From assembly GCF_040760005.1 (NCBI RefSeq), contig NZ_CP099760.1, positions 2,475,501 through 2,539,500 of the forward strand: a stretch of 64,000 nucleotides of DNA, given 5' to 3'. This document shows positions 18,410 to 25,643 of the stretch, piece by piece. The position numbers and the translations under genes are program-made. Source of the stretch: Pseudomonas sp. stari2 (GTDB lineage Bacteria; Pseudomonadota; Gammaproteobacteria; Pseudomonadales; Pseudomonadaceae). The notes beneath the pieces are model-generated. The model was not told the origin of the DNA. It worked only from the letters and a program-made list of their open reading frames with translations, and did not search any database. Position 1 is the first letter of the stretch. Each line of letters starts with the position of its first letter.

Positions 18410-19069
18410 ATGCGGGTTCTAGTGGTCGAGGACGCTCCAGGCTTGGGGGAAGCGGTGCGCGAGCAGATTGCCGATGACGGCCACGCCGTCGATTGGGTGC
18501 AGCGCCTGGACCACGCGCGCAACAGCGTACGCACCACGCCTTACGACCTGATCCTGCTGGACCTGATGCTCCCGGACGGTCGCGGGCTGGATTTTTTGCG
18601 TCAGCAACGTTCGGCAGGGGACGTGACCCCGGTGATTATCCTGACCGCCCAGGATCAGATTTCCGATCGTATCGCTGGCCTCAACGCGGGCGCCGACGAC
18701 TACCTGGTCAAACCGTTCGATCTGTTCGAGCTGTCGGCCCGTGTGGCGGCGGTGGCCCGGCGCTGCAGCGGCAACCCCAATCCACAGATCAGACTCGGCG
18801 ACTTGCAGGTCGACATGAGTGCCCGCACGGTGTTGCGGGCCGGTGCGACGGTGGACCTGACCGCGCGGGAGTGGGCGCTGTTCGAAGCGTTTGTGCAGCG
18901 CCCCAGCGCGCTGCTGTCCAAGTCGCAGCTAGAAGAGCGGTTGTATGCCTTCGGCGCCGAAATCGAGAGCAACACTATCGAGGTCTACATCAGTCGGTTG
19001 CGTAAAAAACTCGGGCGCGACCTGATTGAAACTGTGCGGGGCATGGGCTACCGGTTGATGTCCGCATGA
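18410..19069 (+). CDS. OmpR-family response regulator
   Basis: The protein has 219 residues. The receiver domain (1-~115) has the acidic pair ED after MRVLVV, the phosphorylated Asp in YDLILLDLMLPDGRG, T in IILTAQD and K in DYLVKPFDL. The C-terminal winged helix (about 125-219) shows LTAREWALFEAF, the recognition segment SNTIEVYISRLRKKLG and TVRGMGYRL. The start at 18410 follows AGGAGG; the GTG eleven codons earlier is rejected. It overlaps the kinase gene by 4 bp. Close relatives are the QseB/PmrA group. Divergent transcription from the PepSY/DUF2271/ApbE operon suggests that operon is the target. Confidence 0.9.
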   Translation: MRVLVVEDAPGLGEAVREQIADDGHAVDWVQRLDHARNSVRTTPYDLILLDLMLPDGRGLDFLRQQRSAGDVTPVIILTAQDQISDRIAGLNAGADDYLVKPFDLFELSARVAAVARRCSGNPNPQIRLGDLQVDMSARTVLRAGATVDLTAREWALFEAFVQRPSALLSKSQLEERLYAFGAEIESNTIEVYISRLRKKLGRDLIETVRGMGYRLMSA

Positions 19070-20394
19070 AGCCGTCGTCAAGCCTTCAAAAACGCCTCGG
19101 CCTGGGGCTGACGTTGGGCACGACCTTACTGTGGCTGGCGGCGACCGTTGGCGCCTGGCTGGTGGTGCAGCATGAATTGAACGAGGCGTTCGACAGTGCA
19201 CTGGAAGAGACTGCGCAGCGCATTCTGCCTCTAGCCGTGCTGGAAATCAGCAACCGGGAAAACCCCAGTGAGGCACAACATGTCGCCACCCTGAAAATGC
19301 ACAAGGAATACCTGACGTACCTGGTGCGCGATGCCAAGGGCGAGATCCTGATGCAGTCCCACGACGCCAACCCGAAGATCTTCAACCAACAACCGGCCGA
19401 AGGCTTTTCAACCACAAAAAAATACCGTCTGTACGGCGCCAGTGCGCTACGTGAAACAGTGTTTATCGAGATTGCCGAACCTCTGGAACACCGCCGTGAA
19501 GCGGCACGTGAAGCGTTGCTTGCCCTGTTGTTGCCATTATTGGCGCTGATTCCCATCAGTCTGTTGGGCACGTGGTTGTTTGTGCGCATCAGCTTGCGCA
19601 GTGTATTGGCCTATCGTCGTGCCGTGGAGACTCGTGGGGTGGGTGATCTGTCGCCGATCAGCGGAGCGCGATTGCCGGCGGAAATCGCACCACTGGCGGA
19701 GGCGGTCAATCATCTGCTGGAGCGCTTGCGCAAGGCTTTGGAGAGCGAACGCAGCTTTACTGCCAACAGCGCCCATGAACTGCGTACGCCACTGGCGGCA
19801 ACCCTGGCGCAAATCCAGCGACTCCACCAAGAGGCGCCCGAGGGTCCGTTGCGAGTACGTGCGGCGAAAATCGAAAACGCGTTACGTGAGCTGGCGCGGC
19901 TTTCGGAAAAACTCATGCAACTGGCCAAGGCCGAAGGCGGTGGCCTGTTGTCCGAAACGCCTCAGGACCTCATTCCGTTGCTCGCCCATGTGGTTGATGA
20001 GTGGAACAACCGCAGTGGGCACCGGATCAGGTTGCAGCTGCCAAACCAGACCTGCGTGTACTCGACCATTGATCCGGACGCCTTTGGCATCCTGTTGCGC
20101 AACCTGATCGAAAATGCGCTGAAGTACGGGGCAGCGGATCAACCGATCGATGTCAGTCTCACCGAACAGGCACAGCTACGGGTGGTCAATAGCGGCCCGG
20201 CGGTGCCGCAGTCGGTATTGCAGCACCTGACAGAGCGCTTTGTGCGCGGTCACAGTGAAATCAGTGGTTCAGGGCTGGGGTTGGCGATTACTAAAACCAT
20301 CGTGCAGGGGGGCAACGCGAGAATGAAATTGTTTTCCCCTGCAACAGGTCGACAGGAGGGGTTCGAAGTGTGCGTCTGGTTACCGCTTGCCTAG
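19066..20394 (+). CDS. Sensor histidine kinase
   Basis: The protein has 442 residues. It has an N-terminal membrane helix (about 12-35), a periplasmic sensor of about 110 residues with no known domain, a second helix (about 145-175), then a linker and HisKA domain with AHELRTPLA (phosphorylated His). The HATPase shows N box NLIENALKYG, GSGLGLAIT for G1/G2 and a short end. The 4-bp ATGA overlap with the response regulator gene ties the pair together. The stimulus is unknown; the neighbouring redox operon and the PepSY protein point to envelope redox or metal status. The C-terminal end at WLPLA is normal for the QseC-like family. Confidence 0.9.
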   Translation: MKPSSSLQKRLGLGLTLGTTLLWLAATVGAWLVVQHELNEAFDSALEETAQRILPLAVLEISNRENPSEAQHVATLKMHKEYLTYLVRDAKGEILMQSHDANPKIFNQQPAEGFSTTKKYRLYGASALRETVFIEIAEPLEHRREAAREALLALLLPLLALIPISLLGTWLFVRISLRSVLAYRRAVETRGVGDLSPISGARLPAEIAPLAEAVNHLLERLRKALESERSFTANSAHELRTPLAATLAQIQRLHQEAPEGPLRVRAAKIENALRELARLSEKLMQLAKAEGGGLLSETPQDLIPLLAHVVDEWNNRSGHRIRLQLPNQTCVYSTIDPDAFGILLRNLIENALKYGAADQPIDVSLTEQAQLRVVNSGPAVPQSVLQHLTERFVRGHSEISGSGLGLAITKTIVQGGNARMKLFSPATGRQEGFEVCVWLPLA

Positions 20395-20410
20395 TTCCAA
20401 TCAGGTCGTC

Positions 20411-20469
20411 AGGCGCCACTTGGCTTTTTCTCAGCGTCGAGAATAACGAGCAAAAGTTGAGTTCGGCGC
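20411..20469 (-). pseudogene. Remnant of a second arsO-like gene
   Basis: This 59-bp piece matches 21461-21519 inside the intact arsO-like gene at about 49 of 60 positions, in the same orientation, with an identical run AAAGTTGAGTTCGGCGC. It corresponds to the segment of the FAD-binding fold just after the first glycine motif. No further coding similarity is visible on either side, so it looks like a relic of a duplicated or replaced monooxygenase gene. Confidence 0.6.
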
Positions 20470-20519
20470 GTCTACAGGCTCATTTCATTCATGTCCTCTA
20501 CTCCTGGGATGCAGGCGCA

Positions 20520-21599
20520 CTAGTGCACGGACGGATCGCCAAGACAGGCCGCGATCTCATTCACTGTGCTGCGTGCTGTGCGTGTTACACCGATCAGCGT
20601 GGCGGAAGCCGAACCTGTCCACTCGCCATAGCCCACCAGCCATAGTCTTGGTTCCTGGATCGAGTGAGTGCCGTCGACCTTAACGCGACCTTCAGTGTCG
20701 ATCACCCCCAACGTATCCAGATGCTGAAGTGCGGGCCTGAACCCGGTACACCAAATGACCGCGTCCACTGCAGATTCAGATCCATCGGCCCACATCACGC
20801 CATCGCGAGTGAAACGTTCAAATGGGCGTACAGACTTGAGAGCATCACGCTCACGGGCTTCTACAACGGGTGGCACCATGACGATGTCTCCCAACCCGCC
20901 GACCGGCTGGTCAATGACACGCCCCTCTTGCTGGGCCTTCAAGCGCTGAGTGGCGCGCTCGAACAGCACCCGTCCATCCACATCGTCAGGCAAAAAGACC
21001 GGTTCAGTAACGGTTACCCAAGTGGTCTCGGCGACCTTGGATATTTCTGCCAGAATCTGCGCTCCCGAATTGCCACCACCCACCACCAAAACCTTCTTGC
21101 CAGCAAACGCTTGTGCATCGACATAGTTCGCGGAATGCAATTGCCGACCGGCGAATAATTCGGCACCAGGGTAGTGGGGGATATACGGATTGCTCCAGGT
21201 GCCGGTAGCGCTGATTACAACCTTGGCATCCCAATACTTGCTGTCAGAACGTACTCGTAAGCCAGACTCTAAGCGTTCCACGGAAACGACCCGAACCGGG
21301 CGTTCCACCGGAAATTGGTAGCGCTGCTCATATTGGTTGAGATAGTCGATTACATGATTTCGTGTGGGATAGCCTTCTTGCGCGGGCGGCATCATCCAGC
21401 CGGGTATTGAACTCCAGGTGGCCGGAGAGAATAAGCGCAGCGAGTTCCAGCCATGCCGCCAGGCACCACCGGGCTCTTCCTCTGCGTCGAGGATGACGAA
21501 CGAAAGTTGAGTTCGGCGCAGGAAATACGCTACCGCCAAGGCTGACTGACCTCCACCGATAATCACTACATCTCGTTGGTTGCTGGGCGAAGGAGTCAT
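20520..21599 (-). CDS. arsO: ArsO-like flavin-containing monooxygenase
   Basis: The protein has 359 residues. The FAD-binding motif [15 protein letters not shown] is near residue 16, followed by [18 protein letters not shown] typical of flavin monooxygenases, the NAD(P)-binding motif [16 protein letters not shown] near 170, and the ATGTWSNPY and WCTGFRPAL segments. It matches the ArsO branch that occurs in some arsenic resistance clusters, but no arsenic genes (arsR, arsB, arsC, arsH) are seen beside it, so the substrate is uncertain. A fragment of a similar gene lies just downstream (20411-20469). The neighbouring genes on the other side are broken, so this stretch seems prone to rearrangement. 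Confidence 0.75.
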   Translation of the reverse strand: MTPSPSNQRDVVIIGGGQSALAVAYFLRRTQLSFVILDAEEEPGGAWRHGWNSLRLFSPATWSSIPGWMMPPAQEGYPTRNHVIDYLNQYEQRYQFPVERPVRVVSVERLESGLRVRSDSKYWDAKVVISATGTWSNPYIPHYPGAELFAGRQLHSANYVDAQAFAGKKVLVVGGGNSGAQILAEISKVAETTWVTVTEPVFLPDDVDGRVLFERATQRLKAQQEGRVIDQPVGGLGDIVMVPPVVEARERDALKSVRPFERFTRDGVMWADGSESAVDAVIWCTGFRPALQHLDTLGVIDTEGRVKVDGTHSIQEPRLWLVGYGEWTGSASATLIGVTRTARSTVNEIAACLGDPSVH

Positions 21600-21717
21600 G
21601 GTGGAAACCTAAAGTCGATGCCGGTGGCCAGTATAGCGACCCACGTTTGAATCCAACTGATCTGGCTCATAGTTTGAGGATGCTGATCGACATTGATTAA
21701 ATGCTTCGAATGACTGC

Positions 21718-21903
21718 TTATCGGTTTTGGATCCTCGATCCACGTAGCAGCTTGAATGTCTGTACGCCGGGCATCTGCAGTAGTAGCCCGGATCGTTCAA
21801 TCACAAATCCAAATGCCATCAGCGAAAGGCTGGTTCGGTTCCACGCCAGCAATGTTCGCTCAGCGGCAAAGAACACGCGTGGATCGTTCAGGAAATGGAG
21901 TGC
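21718..21903 (-). pseudogene. DUF202 (YidH-like) membrane protein, truncated at both ends
   Basis: An open frame on the minus strand reads FLNDPRVFFAAERTLLAWNR and continues TSLSLMAFGFVIERSGLLLQ, the unmistakable first half of a DUF202 inner-membrane protein. There is no start codon: a stop lies directly upstream (21904-21906). After about 44 residues the similarity ends and a stop follows at 21718, so the second membrane helix is lost. The upstream break lies 20 bp from the broken end of the DUF2892 gene, as if one deletion joined the two. Confidence 0.7.
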
Positions 21904-21925
21904 TCACTACCAGTGGCCAGCGGCA

Positions 21926-22036
21926 CTAAACTGATCCGACCCCCGCGCCGATCACACCGGACAGACTGAGGCCAATGAGAAGCAGGCCAGCGACAATGCG
22001 CAGGCGACGGTCAATGGTTCGAATGTCCGCTTTCAT
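21926..22036 (-). pseudogene. DUF2892 (YgaP-like) membrane protein, C-terminally truncated
   Basis: The 36-codon frame starts MKADIRTIDRRLRIVAGLLL, the conserved start of DUF2892 proteins (normally about 60-70 residues), and stops soon after the first membrane helix. A GGGAG-type ribosome binding site precedes it. It is 14 bp downstream of the YeeE/YedE gene and would be the third gene of that operon. The lost half includes the second helix, so the product is probably non-functional. Confidence 0.65.
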
Positions 22037-22050
22037 GGCGGATCTCCCGA

Positions 22051-22470
22051 TCAATGGCTGCGCCGGCGCTCCAGTGCAGTAAACAACAACATGCCGGCCA
22101 GCATGGCCAACATGAACACGATCACTTGCCAGTGTCCTGTCAGTAGAATGGCCACTGCGGGGCCAGGACAGATGCCCGCTATTCCCCAGCCGATGCCGAA
22201 CAACAGGCTCCCGCCAATCAAGCGCGGGTCCAACTCACGTTTGATCGGTAGCTGCATTGGCCTTCCCAACAGCGAACTGGATTGTCGGCGGGCCCAGGTA
22301 AGCGGGCCAATGGCCACGCCAATGGCCCCGACCATGACCAACCCCAGGGAAGGGTCCCAGGCACCGGTTAAATCCAGGAAAGCGAGTACTTTGCTCGGGT
22401 TTGCCATGCCTGCCAGAAGCAGGCCCAGGCCGAAAAGCAGGCCAGCAATGAACGCAGTCAGTTTGGTCAT
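22051..22470 (-). CDS. YeeE/YedE-family transporter subunit, C-terminal half type
   Basis: The protein has 139 residues and four or five membrane helices. It shows the family motif GMANPSKVLAFLDLTGAWDPSLGLVM near residues 21-46 and the second conserved cysteine motif GIAGICPGPAV. In bacteria with split YeeE proteins (PmpA/PmpB type), this is the second half. The family imports thiosulfate or related reduced sulfur species. The start at 22470 follows the stop of the partner gene by 2 bp, so the two are coupled. Confidence 0.85.
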   Translation of the reverse strand: MTKLTAFIAGLLFGLGLLLAGMANPSKVLAFLDLTGAWDPSLGLVMVGAIGVAIGPLTWARRQSSSLLGRPMQLPIKRELDPRLIGGSLLFGIGWGIAGICPGPAVAILLTGHWQVIVFMLAMLAGMLLFTALERRRSH

Positions 22471-22472
22471 GT

Positions 22473-22907
22473 TCAACCCCCCAGCAGATGACGCAAGACA
22501 AACACCGTGACGAAACCGCTGAACATGAAGCACACAGTGGCGACCATCGATCGCGGCGAAAGGCGCGATATGCCGCAGACCCCATGGCCACTGGTGCAAC
22601 CTGATCCGTATCGGGTGCCGATGCCGACCAATACACCGGCGACGATCAGTCCGCCCCCGCCACTTTTGAACTCAATCTGCGGCAGCACGGCGAACAAACC
22701 CCATAGAAGCGGCGCGATGAGCAGGCCCAGGAGAAAAAGTGCTTTCTCACTCACCCCCTCGCTCCCACGCTGTAAAAGACCGCCGATCAAGCCGCTGATC
22801 CCGGCGATGCGCCCGTTGGCGACGACGAATAGACTGGTCGCCAGGCCAATCAATGCGCCACCGGCAAGTGATGACCAGGGAGTGAAGTTGAGCCAGTCGA
22901 CATTCAC
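22473..22907 (-). CDS. YeeE/YedE-family transporter subunit, N-terminal half type
   Basis: The protein has 144 residues and about four membrane helices. It contains the conserved motif GTRYGSGCTSGHGVCGISRLS with the sulfur-handling cysteine, and WSSLAGGALIGLA near the start. It forms one transporter with the following gene. The GTG start at 22907 has AGGAGA upstream and overlaps the TGA of the deleted ArsR-type regulator (GTGA), which shows that the regulator gene once led this operon. An ATG start two bases away is out of frame. Confidence 0.85.
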   Translation of the reverse strand: MNVDWLNFTPWSSLAGGALIGLATSLFVVANGRIAGISGLIGGLLQRGSEGVSEKALFLLGLLIAPLLWGLFAVLPQIEFKSGGGGLIVAGVLVGIGTRYGSGCTSGHGVCGISRLSPRSMVATVCFMFSGFVTVFVLRHLLGG

Positions 22908-23020
22908 GAGCTTTCTCCTACGCAAAAGTGTTGATACAGGGTTTGGATGACTGCCAATGCTGCGGGACTGCTGATGCAATAGACCACCTGCTTTCCGTCA
23001 CGGCGAGTGCTTGGGTACAT
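22904..23020 (-). pseudogene. ArsR/BigR-type regulator with internal deletion
   Basis: The 38-residue frame reads MYPS and then TRRDGKQVVYCISSPAALAV, followed by IQTLYQHFC. The second part is the C-terminal end of ArsR-family repressors of the BigR/sulfide-responsive type (wing plus last helix). The first codons and a GGAGG ribosome binding site look like a genuine gene start. The helix-turn-helix is missing, so about 60 codons were probably lost by an in-frame deletion. Family members repress sulfur-transport genes such as the two downstream; here repression should be gone. Confidence 0.6.
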
Positions 23021-23035
23021 GGCAACCTCCAAGAT

Positions 23036-23053
23036 AGCGATTTAAGTATCGCT
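23036..23053. promoter_or_regulatory. Inverted repeat, candidate ArsR-family operator
   Basis: AGCGAT-TTAAGT-ATCGCT is a perfect 6-6-6 inverted repeat. It is placed 16 bp upstream of the start codon of the broken ArsR-type gene, as expected for autoregulation. Confidence 0.5.
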
Positions 23054-23069
23054 TCTTGGCGTCCGTTGT

Positions 23070-23095
23070 CACGGGACAGGTCCACGGGACAGGTC
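23070..23095. repeat. 13-bp tandem duplication
   Basis: The unit CACGGGACAGGTC occurs twice in direct succession and is followed by CACC. It lies upstream of the broken sulfur operon, near the other signs of rearrangement. Confidence 0.7.
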
Positions 23096-23129
23096 CACCA
23101 GTTTCCCTCCTCATCAAAGTCCGACACTC

Positions 23130-23156
23130 AAGCCGATCGCCTGGATCGGCTTTTTT
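23130..23156 (+). terminator. Rho-independent terminator, plus strand
   Basis: The stem AAGCCGATC / GATCGGCTT with loop GCCTG is followed by TTTTTT in total. Its T-run is on the plus strand, although no plus-strand gene lies upstream for 2.7 kb; it may remain from a lost gene. The stem closely resembles the one at 39698. Confidence 0.7.
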
Positions 23157-23170
23157 GTGTCCCCACAAAA

Positions 23171-24292
23171 CTAGCCAGTGATTTCACTGACAGACACCCA
23201 GCGCCGCTCCTCAGCCGCGATCCGAATCGCCGTCGCCAGCCTCTCCACTTCAAACGCCTCCTCAAAATCAGTCCCGGTTTGCCCGTTCCCGGCCAACGCT
23301 ACGATCAGTTCATGCACTTCCAGCGTCTTCAATTCGTTGTAACCCAACTGATGCCCCGGCGCCGGGCTGAATGCGGCGTAGCCGGGCAAGTCCGGTCCGG
23401 CCAGTAAACGCTGGAAGCCGCCTTGGCCGGCGCGACACAGGCGTAGCTCGTTCAGGCGCTCCTGATCGAACGCCAAGGTGCCTCGGGTGCCACTGATTTC
23501 GAAGCTCAGATGATTCTTGTAGCCATGCTTGAGCCAGCTGCTGCTGAAGGTGCCGCGCGCGCCGCTTGCAAAGCGCAGCAGCGCATGGGCTTGGTCATCG
23601 ACCGCAATGTGGCGTTGTTCCTGGCTGCCGGTTGTGGCCGGGCGTTGGCGATGGACGGTGTGGGAATCGGCGCACACCGCTTCGACATCGCCCAGCAGGT
23701 AGCGCGCCATGGCGAGCAGGTGGCTGCCCAGATCCGCCAGTGCTCCACCGGCATGTTCGGGTTCACAGCGCCACGACCAGGGGGAGGCTGGATCGGCCAT
23801 GAAGTCTTCGCTGAATTCACCTTGAAAACTGATGATCTCGCCGAGTTCGCCACTCAGCATCAGATCGCGTGCCAGACCAATAATCGGGTTGTGCTGGTAG
23901 TTGTAGCCGACCCGGGTGACGACGCCCGCATGCTTCGCCGCCACGTGCATCGCATGAGCTTGCTCAAGATTCACCGCCAGCGGCTTTTCGCAGTACACCG
24001 GTTTGCCGGCAGCAAGGGCGGCCATGGCCATCGGGTAATGCAAGTGGTTGGGAGTGGTGATGGCGATCAAATTGACCTTGGGGTCGTCGATCAATCGCTG
24101 CCAGTCGCCATGGGCCTGCTCGAAGCCCCAGGCGGTGGCGCAGGCTTTTGCGCGTGCGGGATCGGCGTCAGCCAAGGCGGCCAGGCGAAGGGTGAAGGGC
24201 AGTTCGAATGCCCCGCTGACATTGCGAAAGGCCAGGGCGTGGGCGCGCCCCATGAAGCCCGTGCCGATCAGGCCGATTCCGAGTTCACGCAT
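23171..24292 (-). CDS. Gfo/Idh/MocA-family dehydrogenase of the inositol locus
   Basis: The protein has 373 residues. The Rossmann fold starts GIGLIGTGFMGRAHALAFRN; the dehydrogenase motif EKPLAVNLEQ follows near residue 100, and GYNYQHNP and LADLGSHLLAMARYLLG contain the catalytic Asp/His region. The family oxidises hydroxyl groups of sugars and inositols with NAD(P). The start at 24292 has AAGGA upstream. It lies downstream of the RpiR-type regulator on the same strand and has its own pair of IolR-like operator sites in front, so it belongs to the inositol regulon. The exact substrate (an inositol isomer or inosose) is not determined. Confidence 0.85.
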   Translation of the reverse strand: MRELGIGLIGTGFMGRAHALAFRNVSGAFELPFTLRLAALADADPARAKACATAWGFEQAHGDWQRLIDDPKVNLIAITTPNHLHYPMAMAALAAGKPVYCEKPLAVNLEQAHAMHVAAKHAGVVTRVGYNYQHNPIIGLARDLMLSGELGEIISFQGEFSEDFMADPASPWSWRCEPEHAGGALADLGSHLLAMARYLLGDVEAVCADSHTVHRQRPATTGSQEQRHIAVDDQAHALLRFASGARGTFSSSWLKHGYKNHLSFEISGTRGTLAFDQERLNELRLCRAGQGGFQRLLAGPDLPGYAAFSPAPGHQLGYNELKTLEVHELIVALAGNGQTGTDFEEAFEVERLATAIRIAAEERRWVSVSEITG

Positions 24293-24336
24293 GACAGGAT
24301 CCTTTGAGTTCTTGTTTTCAGAGGTCCTGTTTATAG

Positions 24337-24378
24337 AATAAATATTCCCTATACTCAAATAATGGAATAAATATTTTG
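24337..24378. promoter_or_regulatory. Two candidate IolR operator sites before the dehydrogenase gene
   Basis: GAATA-AA-TATTC at 24337-24348 is a perfect inverted repeat with AA in the centre. TGGAATAAATATTTTGA at 24363-24378 is an imperfect second copy. Both share the AT-rich core and GGAA/TTCC arms of the sites at 25505 and 35885. Confidence 0.6.
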
Positions 24379-24412
24379 AGTCGGCGTGTCAGCTGGGATG
24401 ACGGAGCTCCGG

Positions 24413-25333
24413 TCAGTCCTCGAATCCGACCTGCTCGTGAATCTCGTCCACCTTCAACTCCAGTCGATAGGCCACCGCGATAAACAGCGCCTGGCACAGG
24501 CACAAAGTCGCACTCAAGGAGCGGAACGCGAACGAACTGCCTTCGTTGACCAGCAGCAAAGTGTTGGCGCGCTTGGCCAATGGCGAGAGATTGCTGTCAG
24601 TGATGATCAAGGTTTTCGCCTGATGGTGCTGGGCGATGCGCAGGCAGTGCTGGGTTTCCTTGCCGTACGGCGTGAAGCTGATGGCGATCACCAGGTCATT
24701 GGCGCGCACGCTGCGCATTTGCTCGCGGTAGCTGCCGCCGAGGCCCGAGACCAAATGGATGCGCTTGTTGGTGTGTTGCAGGTTGTAGACGAGATAATCG
24801 GCCACCGCGAACGAGCGGCGCACGCCGACCACGTAGATATTGTCGGCATTGACCACCAGGTCCACGGCCTTTTCGAAGGCCTGGTCATCGAGTTCCTGTC
24901 CCAGACGTTCGATGCCCGACAGGGTGGCGTCGATGCATTCGCGGGCCAGGTCGCCGCCGCTGGCTTTCTGCGACTTGTTGGCGATCATGCTGCGAATGCG
25001 CTGCTGGTAGTTCTGCACCGGCGTAGCTTTGTGGGTATACGCCTCGCGGAACAGCGCCTGCATTTCACTGAAACCGCTGAAACCGAAACGCTGGGAAAAA
25101 CGCACGATGGCCGACGGGTGCACTTCGCACTCGCGGGCGATGTCGCTGATGCGGTCGACCATGATCCGATCACTCTGCTGGCTCATGTAACTGGCGATAC
25201 GTTTGAGCTGGCGCGGAAGGCTTTCGTATTCAGTGGTAATGAGTTGTAGCAGACGCTCGGCATTGATCGGGGGGCTGGCAAGATCGCTCTCGGGCGTGCT
25301 CTCGGCGGTAGCCGGCTGATCGGTGCGGGACAT
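24413..25333 (-). CDS. iolR: RpiR-family regulator of inositol catabolism (IolR)
   Basis: The protein has 306 residues. The N-terminal helix-turn-helix of the RpiR type (about 25-105) contains LPRQLKRIASYM and CEVHPSAIVRFSQRFGFSGF. A SIS sugar-phosphate binding domain (about 145-285) contains VVGVRRSFAVADYL and VIAISFTPYGKET. Regulators of this kind repress inositol genes and are released by a pathway intermediate. The start at 25333 has AAGGAT upstream. The gene is divergent from iolC and carries candidate operators on both sides, consistent with control of the iolC operon, the dehydrogenase gene and perhaps itself. It is unrelated to the DeoR-type IolR of Bacillus. Confidence 0.88.
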   Translation of the reverse strand: MSRTDQPATAESTPESDLASPPINAERLLQLITTEYESLPRQLKRIASYMSQQSDRIMVDRISDIARECEVHPSAIVRFSQRFGFSGFSEMQALFREAYTHKATPVQNYQQRIRSMIANKSQKASGGDLARECIDATLSGIERLGQELDDQAFEKAVDLVVNADNIYVVGVRRSFAVADYLVYNLQHTNKRIHLVSGLGGSYREQMRSVRANDLVIAISFTPYGKETQHCLRIAQHHQAKTLIITDSNLSPLAKRANTLLLVNEGSSFAFRSLSATLCLCQALFIAVAYRLELKVDEIHEQVGFED

Positions 25334-25504
25334 AAATAATCCTTCTGGCTTGTTCTTATAGGGACGGTTGTACGTATCGTCCCCTGACAATAGGTTGGCT
25401 GTGCGCAGTCTACAGGCTCGGCCCGGACAAAATCTTGAGCTTGCGCCAGCAGGATGCCTGCTGAAACGATGCACTGTGTCTGGAGCGCCTGCACTGAAGT
25501 TTAT

Positions 25505-25548
25505 TGGAAAAAATATTCCATGTGAAAAACAATTGGAATATTTATTGA
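25505..25548. promoter_or_regulatory. Candidate IolR operators in the iolR-iolC control region
   Basis: TGGAAAAAATATTCCA at 25505-25520 has perfect TGGAA/TTCCA arms. TTGGAATATTTATTGA at 25533-25548 is a second, imperfect copy. The sites lie between the divergent iolR and iolC genes, in a 310-bp region with no gene. Confidence 0.7.
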
Positions 25549-25643
25549 TTGTTCGATCCGGCTCGTTTTAGTCTGCATCCACCAAGAGTGCCCGGCGCGG
25601 TCACCGCGTTGGGCGCAGGCTGATAAAAATAACAGGAGCCAGC

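Noticed and set aside
22918..23127. A 69-codon minus-strand frame starting MSDFDEEGNWWTCP
   Set aside because: It runs across the 13-bp duplication and overlaps the ArsR-type remnant in another frame; the remnant has family similarity and this frame has none.
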